Origin: Dasypus novemcinctus
Taxonomy: Eukaryota; Chordata; Mammalia; Cingulata; Dasypodidae
DNA length: 64,000 nt
Assembly (NCBI RefSeq): GCF_030445035.2
Contig: NC_080680.1
Coordinates: forward strand, 51,101,212 to 51,165,211
Direction: 5' to 3'
Below the pieces are notes generated by a model. That model made no database searches, was not told the origin of the DNA, and saw nothing but the letters and a program-made list of their open reading frames with translations. A program made the position numbers and the translations under genes. This document shows, in pieces, positions 10,916 to 21,570 of the stretch (positions are counted from its first letter, which is position 1; the number at the start of each line of letters is the position of its first letter).

Positions 10916-13512
10916 ATTTATGAAACCTTAGAAAACTGGAAGTTCACATGGAGTCACTTGGATCACATGTTTAAAGGTAGTCTGGCTTGAAGTCAGTGAC
11001 CCCTTACATGACTGAGTTGAGAGGAGTCCACATGATCCCCAGTAACCCATTGAACAATAGGTCCCAGGACCTTAGAGAGGTGGTATCTTTATTAGCCTTC
11101 CAGAAAACTTGAAGGTCCCATGCTTAGAGCTTTCCTGTTTGAATAAAAGTACAAACTCAAGGTACAAACTCCAGAAGATTATCACCAATAAGCACCCAGC
11201 AATAGAAAATTCAGATCAGATGGAGAAGAGAAGACAAATTTGGAGAACTGTATACACAGGCCTTTGGGGGACAGATCTCTAGGCATATTGTCCCAAGGGA
11301 AGCAGTTAGTCAGAATTTACTGAGAATCTAAGAGAGAGAGATTTATAAAGAGTGATGTGGTGAGAGTTTAGGAAAAATGTCATCACTCTTGCAGTCTTGC
11401 CTAGATCATGCCTTAGTGACTTTTGAAGAGTAGGTCTCAAGTCACAAATGGTCTCTTGAAACTTGCCAGCAAGATTCAGAATCTAATAGTCATGGAATGG
11501 AGGGACTACCAGAGGAGAAGTTTTAGGTCTATGAGAGAAAATATTTTCTGAACTTCAGATGACATTGTAAAATGTACTTTATATAAATGCTATAAAGCAA
11601 CTTAGATAGATCGATAATCATCTGCCTCCTAACTTTCAAAAGTGAATAAGAAACCAGCAAGTTAACTCAGAATATTGTACTGAATAAAAGCAGACTCCAT
11701 CAGAGAAAGTCCTGGACTTGACATATGGAAACATTAAGAACATCAAAGAACATCAGAGTGAGGCAGGAGGTCCTGATTCTAGAGACTGTTGAAAAGGGAA
11801 GATATTGAAAGTCTTGATTCAACCAGAAAAAGAAAATCATGTTTACTAAAATTACCTCCATCTTCCTCTAGGAATACTGCTTCTTTCGTCTCTTGTTTGA
11901 GTAAAAAAGCAGTTTAGGACCATATTAGCCAAAAAATGCCAGTATGTACAATAGTATTTCTGGGAAAACTCCTGTTTCAATGTTTCTATTTTTAGGCTAG
12001 TTTTACTCTTTTCCTTTTTTAGGCTAGTTTTACTCTTTTCCTTTTCATGCTCTCCCCTGTCCTCTTTTTCTTTCTTTCTTTCTTTTTTCTTCCTAGACTA
12101 TCCTTTTCCCATTCTTGCTGGTAGACCCATTTTCCCCATTCTCCTTACTGTATCTAGGACAAAGAAGAAACACTGCACATCATGGTCGTATGTCTGGGAC
12201 CAACACAGTGATTCTACTGCCACATGCTTCAATCAACAGAAACTCAGAAGCAGCCCACAGATGAATCACTCAGCTAATTCTTTGGTATTTTCTCATAGTT
12301 CTCTTTTTCACTGCAGAATTTATTCTTTAACAGCCATCAGTACTGAAACTTATGTTTGCAAAAGCAAGTAAGTTGATTAATAGGTATTTTATACATCTGG
12401 TATCTTCTCATAAGAGACTGGAAAACTTATTTCAATTATCATACCACCAACAAGGATGCAATCTGTTCACAAGGCCTGTTTACGAGTGGCTGCTTTGGGT
12501 AATGGCTGTTTTCTTAGCACGGGAAATGAAATATAATATTATTAAACAGAGATATGCAGAATGAGGTGTCAACGTATCCATCTTCCTGATGTTTATAGTC
12601 TTCATTTTTTGGAATGTTTATTTTATGTGCCCACACGTTAAAATATCTCCTATTTGAAAGGATTTAATTTCTTTTATTCTGGTTTTAATGTCCTTGAATA
12701 ATAACATTCTCAAACTTGTAAGCAATCAGCTAAGGAAACCTGTGGTATGTACTTTATTAATTCCTTTTAGGTAAATGTACCATAATGAGAGAGATAATAA
12801 AAGTGAGCAGTTTCTCTTTGCATGAGGAAAGGAACTGGTCTTTGCCAGAAGGATAAATTATTTTCATTTGTAGAGGCCACCTGTGATAAAAAATGGGGAG
12901 AGGAGTTGGGTGGGGAAAACAATCTTCAAACAACAATGAGCTATTGTGTGAATGTGTGTCCTTGTGCACGCATGCCACACTTCTATATATGTGTGTTTCA
13001 CGGAGTGGGAGGGAAGCATGAGACAAGATACTGTAATGTAACAAATGCAACTCAATTTTAAAGAGCTTTCACAAAATCATTTAAAAAGTCTAGATAGATC
13101 TAGTTTCAGCCAAATGTGGCTCCTTCAGCATTTAATTAACTTTCATGATCTCTCTGAGGGGGTGGAAATGAGAAATAATGCAATTTTTCAGAAGGTAAAT
13201 ATTGCTACTCATTTAATTTTGATCATTTCTATTATTTTCATAGGGAGATATGTTACTACATTGTAGATAAAGGAAAGCAAATCATATACAAAAGGAAAAT
13301 AACTTCAAACACCGCAGACTGTAGAATGTACAAAGGTTCTCATAGAAGATATGAAATCCCCTTATATGAGGAAAAAGAATGTTAAAACTGGCAAGAGATG
13401 TATTGTGGTGTCTCATAGTATGATTCCTTTATGATGATTTAATGGATACTCAAGTAATGACTGGGCCATGAAAATAATTTTAGAATAAGAAAAGCCTTTT
13501 TCTTAAGATATC
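10916..13512. other. Unassigned non-coding DNA
   Basis: No gene is recognised. The part at 10980-11560 has the composition of an old LTR or MaLR internal segment, but I cannot name it. A 27-bp tandem duplication lies at 11994-12047 and a CTTT-rich run at about 12062-12084. The overlapping open frames at 12757-13061 lie on both strands and look like chance. Confidence 0.4.
11994..12047. repeat. 27-bp tandem duplication
   Basis: Units 11994-12020 and 12021-12047 match at 25 of 27 positions. The unit starts AGGCTAG and is pyrimidine-rich. Confidence 0.9.
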
Positions 13513-13520
13513 CTCTAGAT
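13513..13520 (+). repeat. Target-site duplication, left copy
   Basis: CTCTAGAT here and TTCTAGAT at 13844-13851 flank the hAT element (7 of 8 identical). Eight base pairs is the hAT target-duplication length. Confidence 0.8.
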
Positions 13521-13843
13521 CAGTGCTGTTCAACAGAAATATAGTGAGAGTCACAGATATAATCTGAAATTTCCTAGCAGCCACATTTAAAAGAGTTAAA
13601 AGAACTGGATAATTAAATTTAATAATATACTTTATTTAACCCAATATATCAAAAAGTAGAATCATTTTAACATGGAGTCAACACAGAAATTATTAACATA
13701 AAATTTTACATCCTTTTTTTCATACTAAGTCTTCAAAATATGGTTTTTATTTTACACTTACAGTACATTTCAATTTGGACGAGTCACATTTCAGGTGCTC
13801 AATAGCCATAGGTAGCTAATGACTGCTCTATTGGGCAATGCAG
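13521..13843. mobile_element. Non-autonomous hAT DNA transposon, MER-type, 323 bp
   Basis: It starts CAGTGCTGTTCAAC and ends ATTGGGCAATGCAG, imperfect inverted ends of a hAT-Charlie-type element. The interior keeps a familiar order: AATCTGAAATTTCCTAGCAG, TATTTAACCCAATATATC, CATACTAAGTCTTCAAAATA and CACATTTCAGGTGCTCAATA. It is flanked by an 8-bp duplication. It has no transposase gene. I recognise the consensus but am not sure of the exact MER name. Confidence 0.85.
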
Positions 13844-14769
13844 TTCTAGATTATCTAAAATATGCCTTTTTGTAGAGCAATGAGCTATGAAATGGGTCCC
13901 AATATAAATGAGTAAATATTGCCCTAGTGTAGAAATCATTGAATCTTTGGTATCATCACTCAATTGGTTATTGAGTTGTAGAGCTAGATATTTCTGAAAC
14001 AGAATCTAAAAATGTGTATGATTGTTTTTAATGGCATATTTTACTGCAATCTTATTTCCTACAGGAAAACACAAAATATCCATTTCAGCATTGACCTATG
14101 TAGGCACTCTTAGAATTGAATCATTGAAATGAAATCTGTCCATTGATTAATTTCTGTTTTTTTTATTGAGATGGATCTGCTTTAAAATGTTATTCATATT
14201 AGAGTATTTTTTCAAACAATTTTGTGTCATGAACTTAAAATGATTTGTCATCTCCACTGAAATATACAAATGCACATGATACATAAAAAATTTGATATGT
14301 AATTTCAGTTTCATATATTTTCACAGAATCCACAGAAACCCTGAAGCTCTGGTCCAAAGACTTGATGTACTATGTAGTACAGGTGAAGGAAAAATGCCCT
14401 GCTTATCTGTTGAAGGCTGAATGTAGGTAAAATATAGTCAAAAGTACTTATGCTCTAATATATTTGGAAGGACTTGTAGAATCATATTACCTTAAAAGAC
14501 CTCAAGATATCACTCTATGCATGAGCATTGGAATTTCATTCTCCTTTATAGTGTACTTTGATTCTGTTTCATAGTACATATTATTTTCTTTCTTCCAAAT
14601 TGCTTTTAGCATGTGTATCTCCAGAAAGAGATAATCACAGGGAGGAAGTTACTTGAGAGATGGTAACCTGTGTTATTCTTTTTTGAGTTACTTAAAACCC
14701 ACAACACAACATCTTACATTAGCTTCCATTAACAACATCTTCCATTAACTTAGGTCCACTGAATTACCA

Positions 14770-14788
14770 AATGAATGAATGAATGAAT
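14770..14788. repeat. (AATG)n microsatellite
   Basis: Four tandem AATG units are visible. Confidence 0.85.
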
Positions 14789-14899
14789 ATATGTGTCTTC
14801 AATCAATAGTGTACCATAACTATACTGAACAGATCATCACATATTCCATTCTCAAGTAACATTAAGAATGCCCTTGTGCATTTTAAAATATACTATAGC

Positions 14900-14990
14900 T
14901 TCATGAAAGAATTATATTCTTTGTATCTAGCATAGAACCTGACTCATGGTAATTATCCAGTTTTTATTGAATTAATGAATATACACTGAT
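14900..14990 (+). repeat. L2 LINE 3' end remnant
   Basis: ATTCTTTGTATCTAGCATAG, AACCTGACTCATGGTAA and TTTTTATTGAATTAATGAAT follow the order of the L2 3' tail. Confidence 0.6.
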
Positions 14991-15135
14991 ATTCAAATAA
15001 TACCCATTATAATTATTACATTGAATTTCTCATCTGACATTACAATTCTGTAAATTTGTGGTTTATTTGCCCCAAGGATTTTCTCTGGAATCCTTTGTTT
15101 TCCAATCATTCACTCAAGTAATAAAAGCTCATTAA

Positions 15136-16030
15136 ATACCATTTTTCGATCTTTTTTTATGTATTAGAGATACAACTGAATCAGTTAAGTTTCATGCTCT
15201 AAAGGTGTTTCTATTCCAGATGAAGAAACATATACTAAACAAGTAAATAAACAGTATAACTACAAAGTTGTCATCTGGTAGAGATAATCATTGATGAGAC
15301 AGGGGGTAACTAGGAAAAGGAAGGTGAAAATACTTTAAATAAGGATGTCAGGGAAGAACACCCTGAAAAGGTAAATTTAAGCAGAAGGCATGAGATAAGA
15401 AGAAGCTAGTGATGGAAAGAAGAGCAGGAAAATTGTCCCAGTGGTTAGATGAGCAAATGCAAAATTTTTGAGGTGGTAAAGAGCTTGGAAAGTACTGAAG
15501 TTAGTGAGTTGGAGGGCTAGGTCAGGGTAGGAGTTGAAGGAAGAATTTGACTCTAAAAGCAAAGATAAGCCATCCAAAGGATTTAGGCAGGGGAATGCTG
15601 TTCTAATAACATCATAAAAATCTCATTGGCCACTGGGTATAGAATGGAATGTAGAAAGATAAGTGGATTCGAAATGACTGGTACTAGTTAGAAAGCAGTT
15701 GGTGAGAATACTGGGGTCTTGGTCTAGGTTGGTGGTAGAAAATATGGAGAGAAGTTAACAGCTTTGAGATATATTTTGAAGGTAGTATAAACATCTTATT
15801 AATGAACTAGATATAGTGGCTGCTGGAAGGGAAGAATAAAAACATACTCACGGATTGTTTGCTTGAGCACTTGCTTGGACAGTAGAACCATTTCCTGATA
15901 TAAGAAACACTATGAGATAAATGTTTGAGGACTTGAGCATAAAGATTTCATTTTGAGCATGCTAGATTTAAGGTGCAACTGAGAATTCCACTTGGAGCTC
16001 TAAAAAGGAAGGGAACTGGCTACTATTGAA
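15136..16030 (+). repeat. Ancient interspersed repeat (family not named)
   Basis: The segment follows a purine-rich order common in mammalian genomes: GGAAGAACACCCTGAAAAGG, TTTAAGCAGAAGGCATGAGA, GGAAAGAAGAGCAGG, GCAAATGCAAAATTTTTGAG, then CAGGGGAATGCTG and, near 15995, a GGTGCAACTGAGAATTCCAC tail. Related stretches occur at 38640-39250 and 45375-45690. I recall the consensus but not its family. The minus frame at 15377-15577 lies in this repeat. Confidence 0.5.
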
Positions 16031-16594
16031 TGCTGCTGATATGAAGCCAGGAATATAAAAAGCTATGCATTTTAAACATATAAGAAGTCAGAACAAGGAA
16101 AGACAATTCTCAAACATTAATCATGAATCTCAAATTTTAGTAACTTCCTTAGTACTTTACAAGAGCGACTTTCAAACTTTTTTTTAATTACGAAGGATTG
16201 TTATAAAATTACAAAGGAGTATTTTCTCTTTCAAATTTATTTTCCTCATCTTACCAAAAAAGAAAAAGAAAGAAAACCCCATCTGTGAACTTTCTCATTT
16301 TCTGAACATGGTGTAATTTGAAAAAGCATGTCCATCTTCTCCAAAATTTTAATTAACTCATTCTTATCCAGATCTTAAAATGAATTATATCTAATAGGAA
16401 AATATTTTCTCTCTTATATTTGAATAGAATATAAACATAGTTCATATTCTGAGTTGCACAGCAACGTGAAAAATATCTTTTAAAACATGCAGTGAATTGA
16501 ATTCATTGAATCTATTGGGTATAGCAATTTAATGAAGCAAAAAACACTAATTAAATTATTAAAATCTGGATAGCAAGCGGTAATTAAAAAGACC

Positions 16595-16607
16595 GTTGCT
16601 ATGCAAC
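16595..16607. promoter_or_regulatory. Candidate RFX (X-box) palindrome
   Basis: GTTGCTATGCAAC is a perfect 5-bp inverted repeat (GTTGC/GCAAC) with a 3-bp spacer. It fits the loose RFX consensus GTTNCC-N-GGNAAC at the arms GTTGC/GCAAC. TAATTA-type sites lie just upstream (about 16550-16590). Binding is inferred from the motif only. Confidence 0.4.
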
Positions 16608-17375
16608 TCAGAAGATTTCTATAAACAGTCTGAAAAATGTATTGGTTAAATATGTTGGTATTTTGCCTTGACCTTTTGTAATCAAACACCTTCTAAATCT
16701 GTGAAAATATGTTTCAGAGACTAAAATGAAATAGAATTTGTGGATTAAAAAAAAAGGGAAATTTATTATTTGAATGGGTTACATCTTCTTATTATCTTCA
16801 AAGGGTAGGTGTGAGGAATCCAAAATTACAAAAATAAAATTTTGGTTTATATATGGAAGAATAGCAGTTTCTTAAAGGCCTTTTCATGATTAAATATAAT
16901 GATATAAATCAGATATTTTGTTTAATTATTCATTTCATGATTGTTGTAACATGTTATGATACAGGCAGGTTAACATAGCTGATTGTTATATACAGGTCAA
17001 GGATATAATTTTTCTTAAGACCAAACATATTTTAGTGGTAAATCTGTTTTCCCAAACTGTCAGAGAATAGAAAGTTGGTCACAGGTTTCAAAAGTTTGTA
17101 AAGTACCTAGGGAAACTGTATTTGAAATTCTACATACCCCGGAGAAAGGCTTTATAAAGGGAAGAAATGACTCTAATACATGGGCTTTAAAAAACCATTT
17201 CATTAGGCAGACACTGGAGGCAAATCACTGAGGGGCTGCTATGTAGGCACACATTAATTCCAAAACTTTTGAAATAACTATAAGCTGTAATATTCTGGTA
17301 CTGGCTTATTGTGAGTGGAAATTTACAAATATCTCTTAAAGATGCCCCAATTCTGGTCACAGAAACAGAGGAAAA

Positions 17376-17384
17376 TTTGGCGGG
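17376..17384 (+). promoter_or_regulatory. Candidate E2F-like site
   Basis: TTTGGCGGG resembles an E2F site. A MYB-like core (CCGTTA at 17431-17436) and further CpGs follow within 90 bp. No transcription unit is seen beside it, so chance occurrence is quite possible. Confidence 0.25.
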
Positions 17385-17643
17385 GTAAGAAAAGAATTTA
17401 AGGGCAAACTTACAAGGGTGTGATGAGTGGCCGTTATTTTGTTAATTGAGGTCGGGATGCCGGGGATATAGTATGTGCCTGTATATGAGCAGCAAATCTT
17501 TTTAGCAGGCTGTTTCCTTTGATCACTTTTAGTTCAGAAGTCAATTTCCTGTTCCTTGGAACCTACATTATTCCACCTATTCCTACTCTTCCACCTATTC
17601 ATACCTGCCAACTTCATATTTTTACCACGTGTTCAAAGGAAAG

Positions 17644-17651
17644 CACTATGG
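17644..17651 (+). repeat. Perfect 8-bp target duplication, left copy
   Basis: CACTATGG here is repeated exactly at 18632-18639, bounding the hAT element. Confidence 0.85.
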
Positions 17652-18631
17652 CCATGGTTCCCAAACTGTATGCCAAGGCACCCTGTTGGGTACTGCAGTG
17701 AGCGCACAGGAGTGTTCCCCAAAATTTTTTTTTCTTTAAAGATTTATTTATTTATTCCCACCCCCACCCTCCCTCCCGTTGTCTGTTCTCTGTGTCTATT
17801 TGTTGCGTCTTGTTTCTTTGTCTGCTTCTGTTGTTGTCAGCGGCACAGGAAGCTGTGTCTCTTTTCTTGTTGTGTCATCTTGTTGTGTCAGCTCTGTGTG
17901 TGCGGTGCCATTCTTAGGCAGGCTGCACTTTCTTTCGCACTGGGCAGCTCTCCTTACGGGGCTCACTCCTTGTGAGTGGGGCTCCCCTACATGGGAGACA
18001 CCCCTGCATGGCAGGGCTCTCCTTGCGTGCATCAGCACTGTGCATGGCCAGCTCCACACGGGTCAAGGAGGCCCGGGGTTTGAACCGCAGACCTCCCATG
18101 TGGTAGATGGACGCCCTAACCACTGGGCTAAGTCCGCCACCCCAAAATATTTTATATTTTCACAGAAAACAAAGACATGCATTTGATATTGCACAGTGGG
18201 AGGAAATTCAATATTAATTTCAACATTGGATAGAACTACATGCCTTTTGATAATGTCAATATCTTTGCAAAACTAAGTTTTCTTTGATATCCCTGATAAA
18301 AAGCAAGTACTACAGGAAAATTAATGGGGAACAAGAAATAAGAAGGGCAATGTCTCAAATGAGTCCATGAATTGAGAAGATATGCAATACCCACCAGGTG
18401 CACACATCCCATTGGTAAGTGATTGCCCTTATTTAGGTATGAAATAAAATTATTATTCTTTCATCAAATGGGCATTATTTTTGCAAATAGAGTTCCAATT
18501 TATAAGAAGTAAATACTTATTAATTCGTTGGGACCAAATTACTAAGAACTGTTAGGTATATCTTTTGGCCTAAGGGCACTATGAAACAATGACTGAAGCA
18601 ATAAAGACCAAAGACAGTTTGGGATCTTCTG
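17652..18631. mobile_element. hAT DNA transposon split by a DAS-SINE
   Basis: The left end carries GGTTCCCAAACTGT (ending at 17669) and the right end carries ACAGTTTGGGATCTTCTG (18614-18631). Their inner 10 bp are perfect inverted repeats and 13 of 18 match overall. Both ends are flanked by the perfect 8-bp duplication CACTATGG. The total span is 980 bp, of which about 425 bp is the inserted SINE and its target duplication, leaving about 555 bp of hAT sequence. No transposase frame is seen. Exact family not assigned. Confidence 0.85.
17724..18139 (-). mobile_element. DAS-type tRNA-derived SINE, copy 2
   Basis: A full reverse copy: T-rich tail at 17724-17732, tail body to about 17760, and the tRNA-like head ending at 18139, with the complement of the B box (GTTTGAACC) at 18078-18086. 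The flanking repeat CCCCAAAA (17716-17723 and 18140-18147) is the target duplication. It lies inside the older hAT element. The open frames at 17556-17975, 17779-18186 and on the minus strand are by-products of the SINE. Confidence 0.96.
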
Positions 18632-18639
18632 CACTATGG
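18632..18639 (+). repeat. Perfect 8-bp target duplication, right copy
   Basis: An exact repeat of CACTATGG at 17644-17651. Confidence 0.85.
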
Positions 18640-19049
18640 TATGACAAAAGGAATAGTTATTGAAATTGTGTAGCTCTCTGCACAATAATAGCTTCAAGAA
18701 GCAGATATATTTGTGTGTATATTTTCCAAAACTTTGAAAAATATAAATAGTATTTTATTTTAGTGTCCATTGACTATAGAAGATAAACTTGGAGTCTGTT
18801 TATTAACCCAAAGCAATTTTCTTTGAAAACACAGAAATGTAAAGTCACTTTAATGTTTTCATCAGTGTAGATATCAGAGTTCCTTAAAATGTATAGTATG
18901 TTAACAAGACTATCAACACAGACTGATTTGTTCCCAAAAGACACGTCATTTCTGAATAATCCGGTGGATTAACACATCCCTGATTGGCCCAACATGATTC
19001 ATAGGAAGAAGAAAGAGTTTTTAATGTGGTCTCGTACTTTACTCTTAAC
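18640..19049. other. Unassigned non-coding DNA
   Basis: AT-rich, with no gene or nameable repeat visible. Confidence 0.4.
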
Positions 19050-19443
19050 TATTCCCTTATCAGAAGCGTTGACCTATTCCTGTTAGTCTCCTTCCAAACT
19101 TCCCTTATTATATTCCATAGAGTAACCCCCCAAACCTTCAGAAGTTTTTCAAGGCATATAAAATAAATTTCATACCCTTCAATTTGGTTTCCAAGATCTA
19201 TTCTAATCTGATACCAACTCGTTTTTCCTACCTTAAATTTTGATACAACCTACTATAATCCCATATTCCGAAGAAAAAACTGCCTTGTTTCTGCACCTCC
19301 TTCCTCAGATACAACTTTTTTTGAATTGTCTTTCCACATAGGAGGCCCTTCTCCTATCATTATTTGTCTGCTTTTTCAAAGCTGTGCTCAAATCCTACTT
19401 CTTCCACAAAGCCTTTATGCTTTCTCCCTGCCAGGTTCTAAAT
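19050..19443 (+). repeat. L2 LINE remnant (3' UTR region)
   Basis: The order TCCTTCCAAACTTCCC, CAAGATCTATTCTAATCTGA, CTTTTTCAAAGCTGTGCTCA and CTACTTCTTCCACAAAGCCT follows the L2 non-coding 3' region as I remember it. It continues up to the SINE head fragment at 19444. Heavily diverged. Confidence 0.55.
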
Positions 19444-19561
19444 CTCCTTGAGTGTGTCAGCACTGGGCATGGGCCAGCTCCACACGGGGAAAGGAGGCCC
19501 GGGGTTTGAACCCTGGACCTCCCACCTGGGAGGTGGATGAGCCAAATCCGCTCCCCCCCCC
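19444..19561 (-). mobile_element. DAS-type SINE head fragment, copy 3 (truncated)
   Basis: Only the tRNA-like head and the segment next to it are present, with the complement of the B box (GTTTGAACC) at 19504-19512. The body and A-tail of the full element are missing. SINEs usually lose the 5' end on insertion; keeping the head and losing the 3' part points to later deletion or an unusual insertion. Confidence 0.9.
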
Positions 19562-19794
19562 AGAGTTTTTCAAGATCCTCCTCAAGGTGTCCTTAGCCAA
19601 CTCTTCTGTCCTCCCTCTTCACCCCCACTTAAAAGAACCTGAATAAATAATTTAGACAGAGAGGTTGTCCATGGTTTAGATCCATTGTTTGTGCAAACAG
19701 AATAGTTGATGCATGCCTTAAAATATATATTCCCAGGACTTACTCAATAATTACTGAATCCAAAAAGAGATGGCTATTATTATTATTATTAAAC

Positions 19795-20158
19795 CAGCCT
19801 TTCTCAATCCACAGAACACCATTCTGCAGGGAGATGTTACTTCAGGTTCATAGAAAAAAATGTTGTTCTGTAAAATAATTTGGGAAATATGACACAATTT
19901 CATATCTTTATTTAGAGATAAATGATTCATATAAACATATTAAAGTCTTTTGGAAGTCCTGCAATCTGACTTATTAAATTTATTTAACTCAGACTTTTTT
20001 AAACAATGAACTATGGAAGCCCCTTTGTTTCACTAGAAATACCTATTATCATTTCATGCTCTGCAAAATTGAATTGGGGATCTATTTCTTGTGTCCCTTC
20101 TTAATCATCAGATTTTGCCAAAATGTATCCCTTTCCAAATAACGAGGGAGAACCACTT
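19795..20158. mobile_element. Possible hAT-like element
   Basis: The start CAGCCTTTCTCA and the end GGGAGAACCACTTG resemble hAT ends (cagtgtttctcaa and gagaaccactg). The flanks TATTAAAC (19787-19794) and TATGGCAC (20159-20166) match at only 5 of 8. Suggestive, not firm. Confidence 0.35.
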
Positions 20159-20166
20159 GTATGGCA

Positions 20167-21229
20167 CTCTTAGGAGAAAACTTCTATTGTAAAATGTGGT
20201 GTGTGTGCATGTGTGTGTGCTACACTCGAGTATGACTTAGAGCCACCTGCTTTCAGTGGCAGAGGGGCTATGAAATTGAAAATATCTTTGGACTTATCCT
20301 GAAGAGGGTGAAACACTTCTTCTAACCTTAGGTGTCTCAGCCTTGGAACTCATGTCTGTCTGTACCAGGTTCTATTAGCCAGTGTAGGCTACTAGAACTT
20401 GGTGACCTAGATTAACCTTACCAGGGTTGGTCTATCTCATCAGCTCACATCCACTGGATAGATTTGATTCCCAAGACAAGAAATACTGCTAATGGGAATA
20501 TTGTCTTCCTACCTCTGAGCATGCTTCCATTTGAAGGTCAATCCTAATATATAATCAAATAACCCATCTGTGTCCTCTCTAAAGTGTAAATTAGTATAGG
20601 CACTCATTACTCACCTCCTTCCCTTTAGAACAAATTGCTTCTGACAACAGAGAATGAAACAGCTGTGTGTGTGTGTGTGTTTCTATAAAAGAAGGATTCT
20701 CCAACTAAACCAGAATGTCCCCAGGCCGTGAAGGAGATTGAGCTGTGTAAACCAACCGTGCCGTATGCTCTGTGGGGAAAAAGAGGAATGGAGAAGAGAA
20801 CACCTTAACTGAATTTATTATAACAAAAAAAATTTTTGATAATAAAATACATCAGCTGAGCCCTGGAAGGAAAGTAGGTTATAGCTCAGCTAATGTCCTT
20901 ATCTAATGTTGCTTGACCCTTGCTAACATTTCAAGCCTAAGTAAAGTCCTGTCAGTGGCACATATCTGGCTGCTTAGTGATTTCATCCAGGGCATTGAAT
21001 TAAATGTATTTTTGAACTTATCAGATGAATACTCACATCAGTCGTGTTCAGATCAAATGTCCTTAATGTGCTGATCTCTTTCTTTAAGGAATGTTCTCTT
21101 TCATGGATTAAGGGGGCTATCGTGTGTTTATTTTAAACCCCCAATTCTATATTCTATAACCTGGTTGGGGAAAATCAGTCAAACCAATATTTTATTGACA
21201 TTGTAAAGAAAAAAAGAGATTGCTTGCAA
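20167..21229. other. Unassigned non-coding DNA, partly repeat-poor
   Basis: No gene is seen. TG-rich runs lie at about 20200-20220 and 20664-20681. The part from 20880 to 21130 has balanced composition without a nameable repeat and could be tested for conservation. Confidence 0.4.
20664..20681. repeat. (TG)n microsatellite
   Basis: A perfect TG run, directly visible. Confidence 0.9.
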
Positions 21230-21570
21230 GGCTTTGGATGTGCTATGCTCTGTACCCCTGCCCACACACTTCCTTTTGCCTGGAATGTTTCCTTCATAAA
21301 GCCCAAAGAGGGCTTTCAGGGTCTCCACATCTGTGGAGATTTTCATAACATCCAAGGAGATGTGAGCACACCTGCTTTGTGCCACCACTGTACCTAGAAT
21401 GTGCTTTTTACCTGACTCATCCAACTTCATTATTATCCCTTGCCTGTGTTTTATTTCTCTTCTAAACTCTTTTTTAAAATGTTTTACATATTATATATTT
21501 ATTTTAAGATCAATGGCAATGCCTGCCTCAATAGGTGTCCATAAATATTTGTCACATTTCATTGACCAAA
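21230..21570 (+). repeat. L2 LINE remnant (3' UTR and tail)
   Basis: CCTTTTGCCTGGAATGTTTC, then a scrambled central part, GTACCTAGAATGTGC, and AATAGGTGTCCATAAATATT with TTTGTCACATTTCATTGA, follow the L2 3' region. Frames at 21179-21430 and 21399-21581 overlap it and are not genes. Confidence 0.65.

Larger units (their letters stand above)
13852..15135. other. Unassigned AT-rich non-coding DNA
   Basis: Apart from the AATG microsatellite and the L2 tail listed separately, I see no gene or nameable repeat. Composition is AT-rich with very few CpGs. Confidence 0.4.
16031..17643. other. Repeat-poor AT-rich stretch with RFX-like and E2F-like motifs
   Basis: No gene or nameable repeat is seen. Around 16520-16640 there are several TAATTA/TTAATT cores and a perfect GTTGC...GCAAC palindrome. 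At 17376-17466 there is a small CpG-containing patch with TTTGGCGGG. This could be conserved regulatory DNA, but that is inference. Confidence 0.4.

Noticed and set aside
17556-18186. Overlapping open frames of 139 and 135 codons
   Set aside because: They are antisense reads through DAS-SINE copy 2. Similar frames recur in every reverse DAS copy (1187-1585, 28767-29398, 43256-43654), so they come from the repeat.
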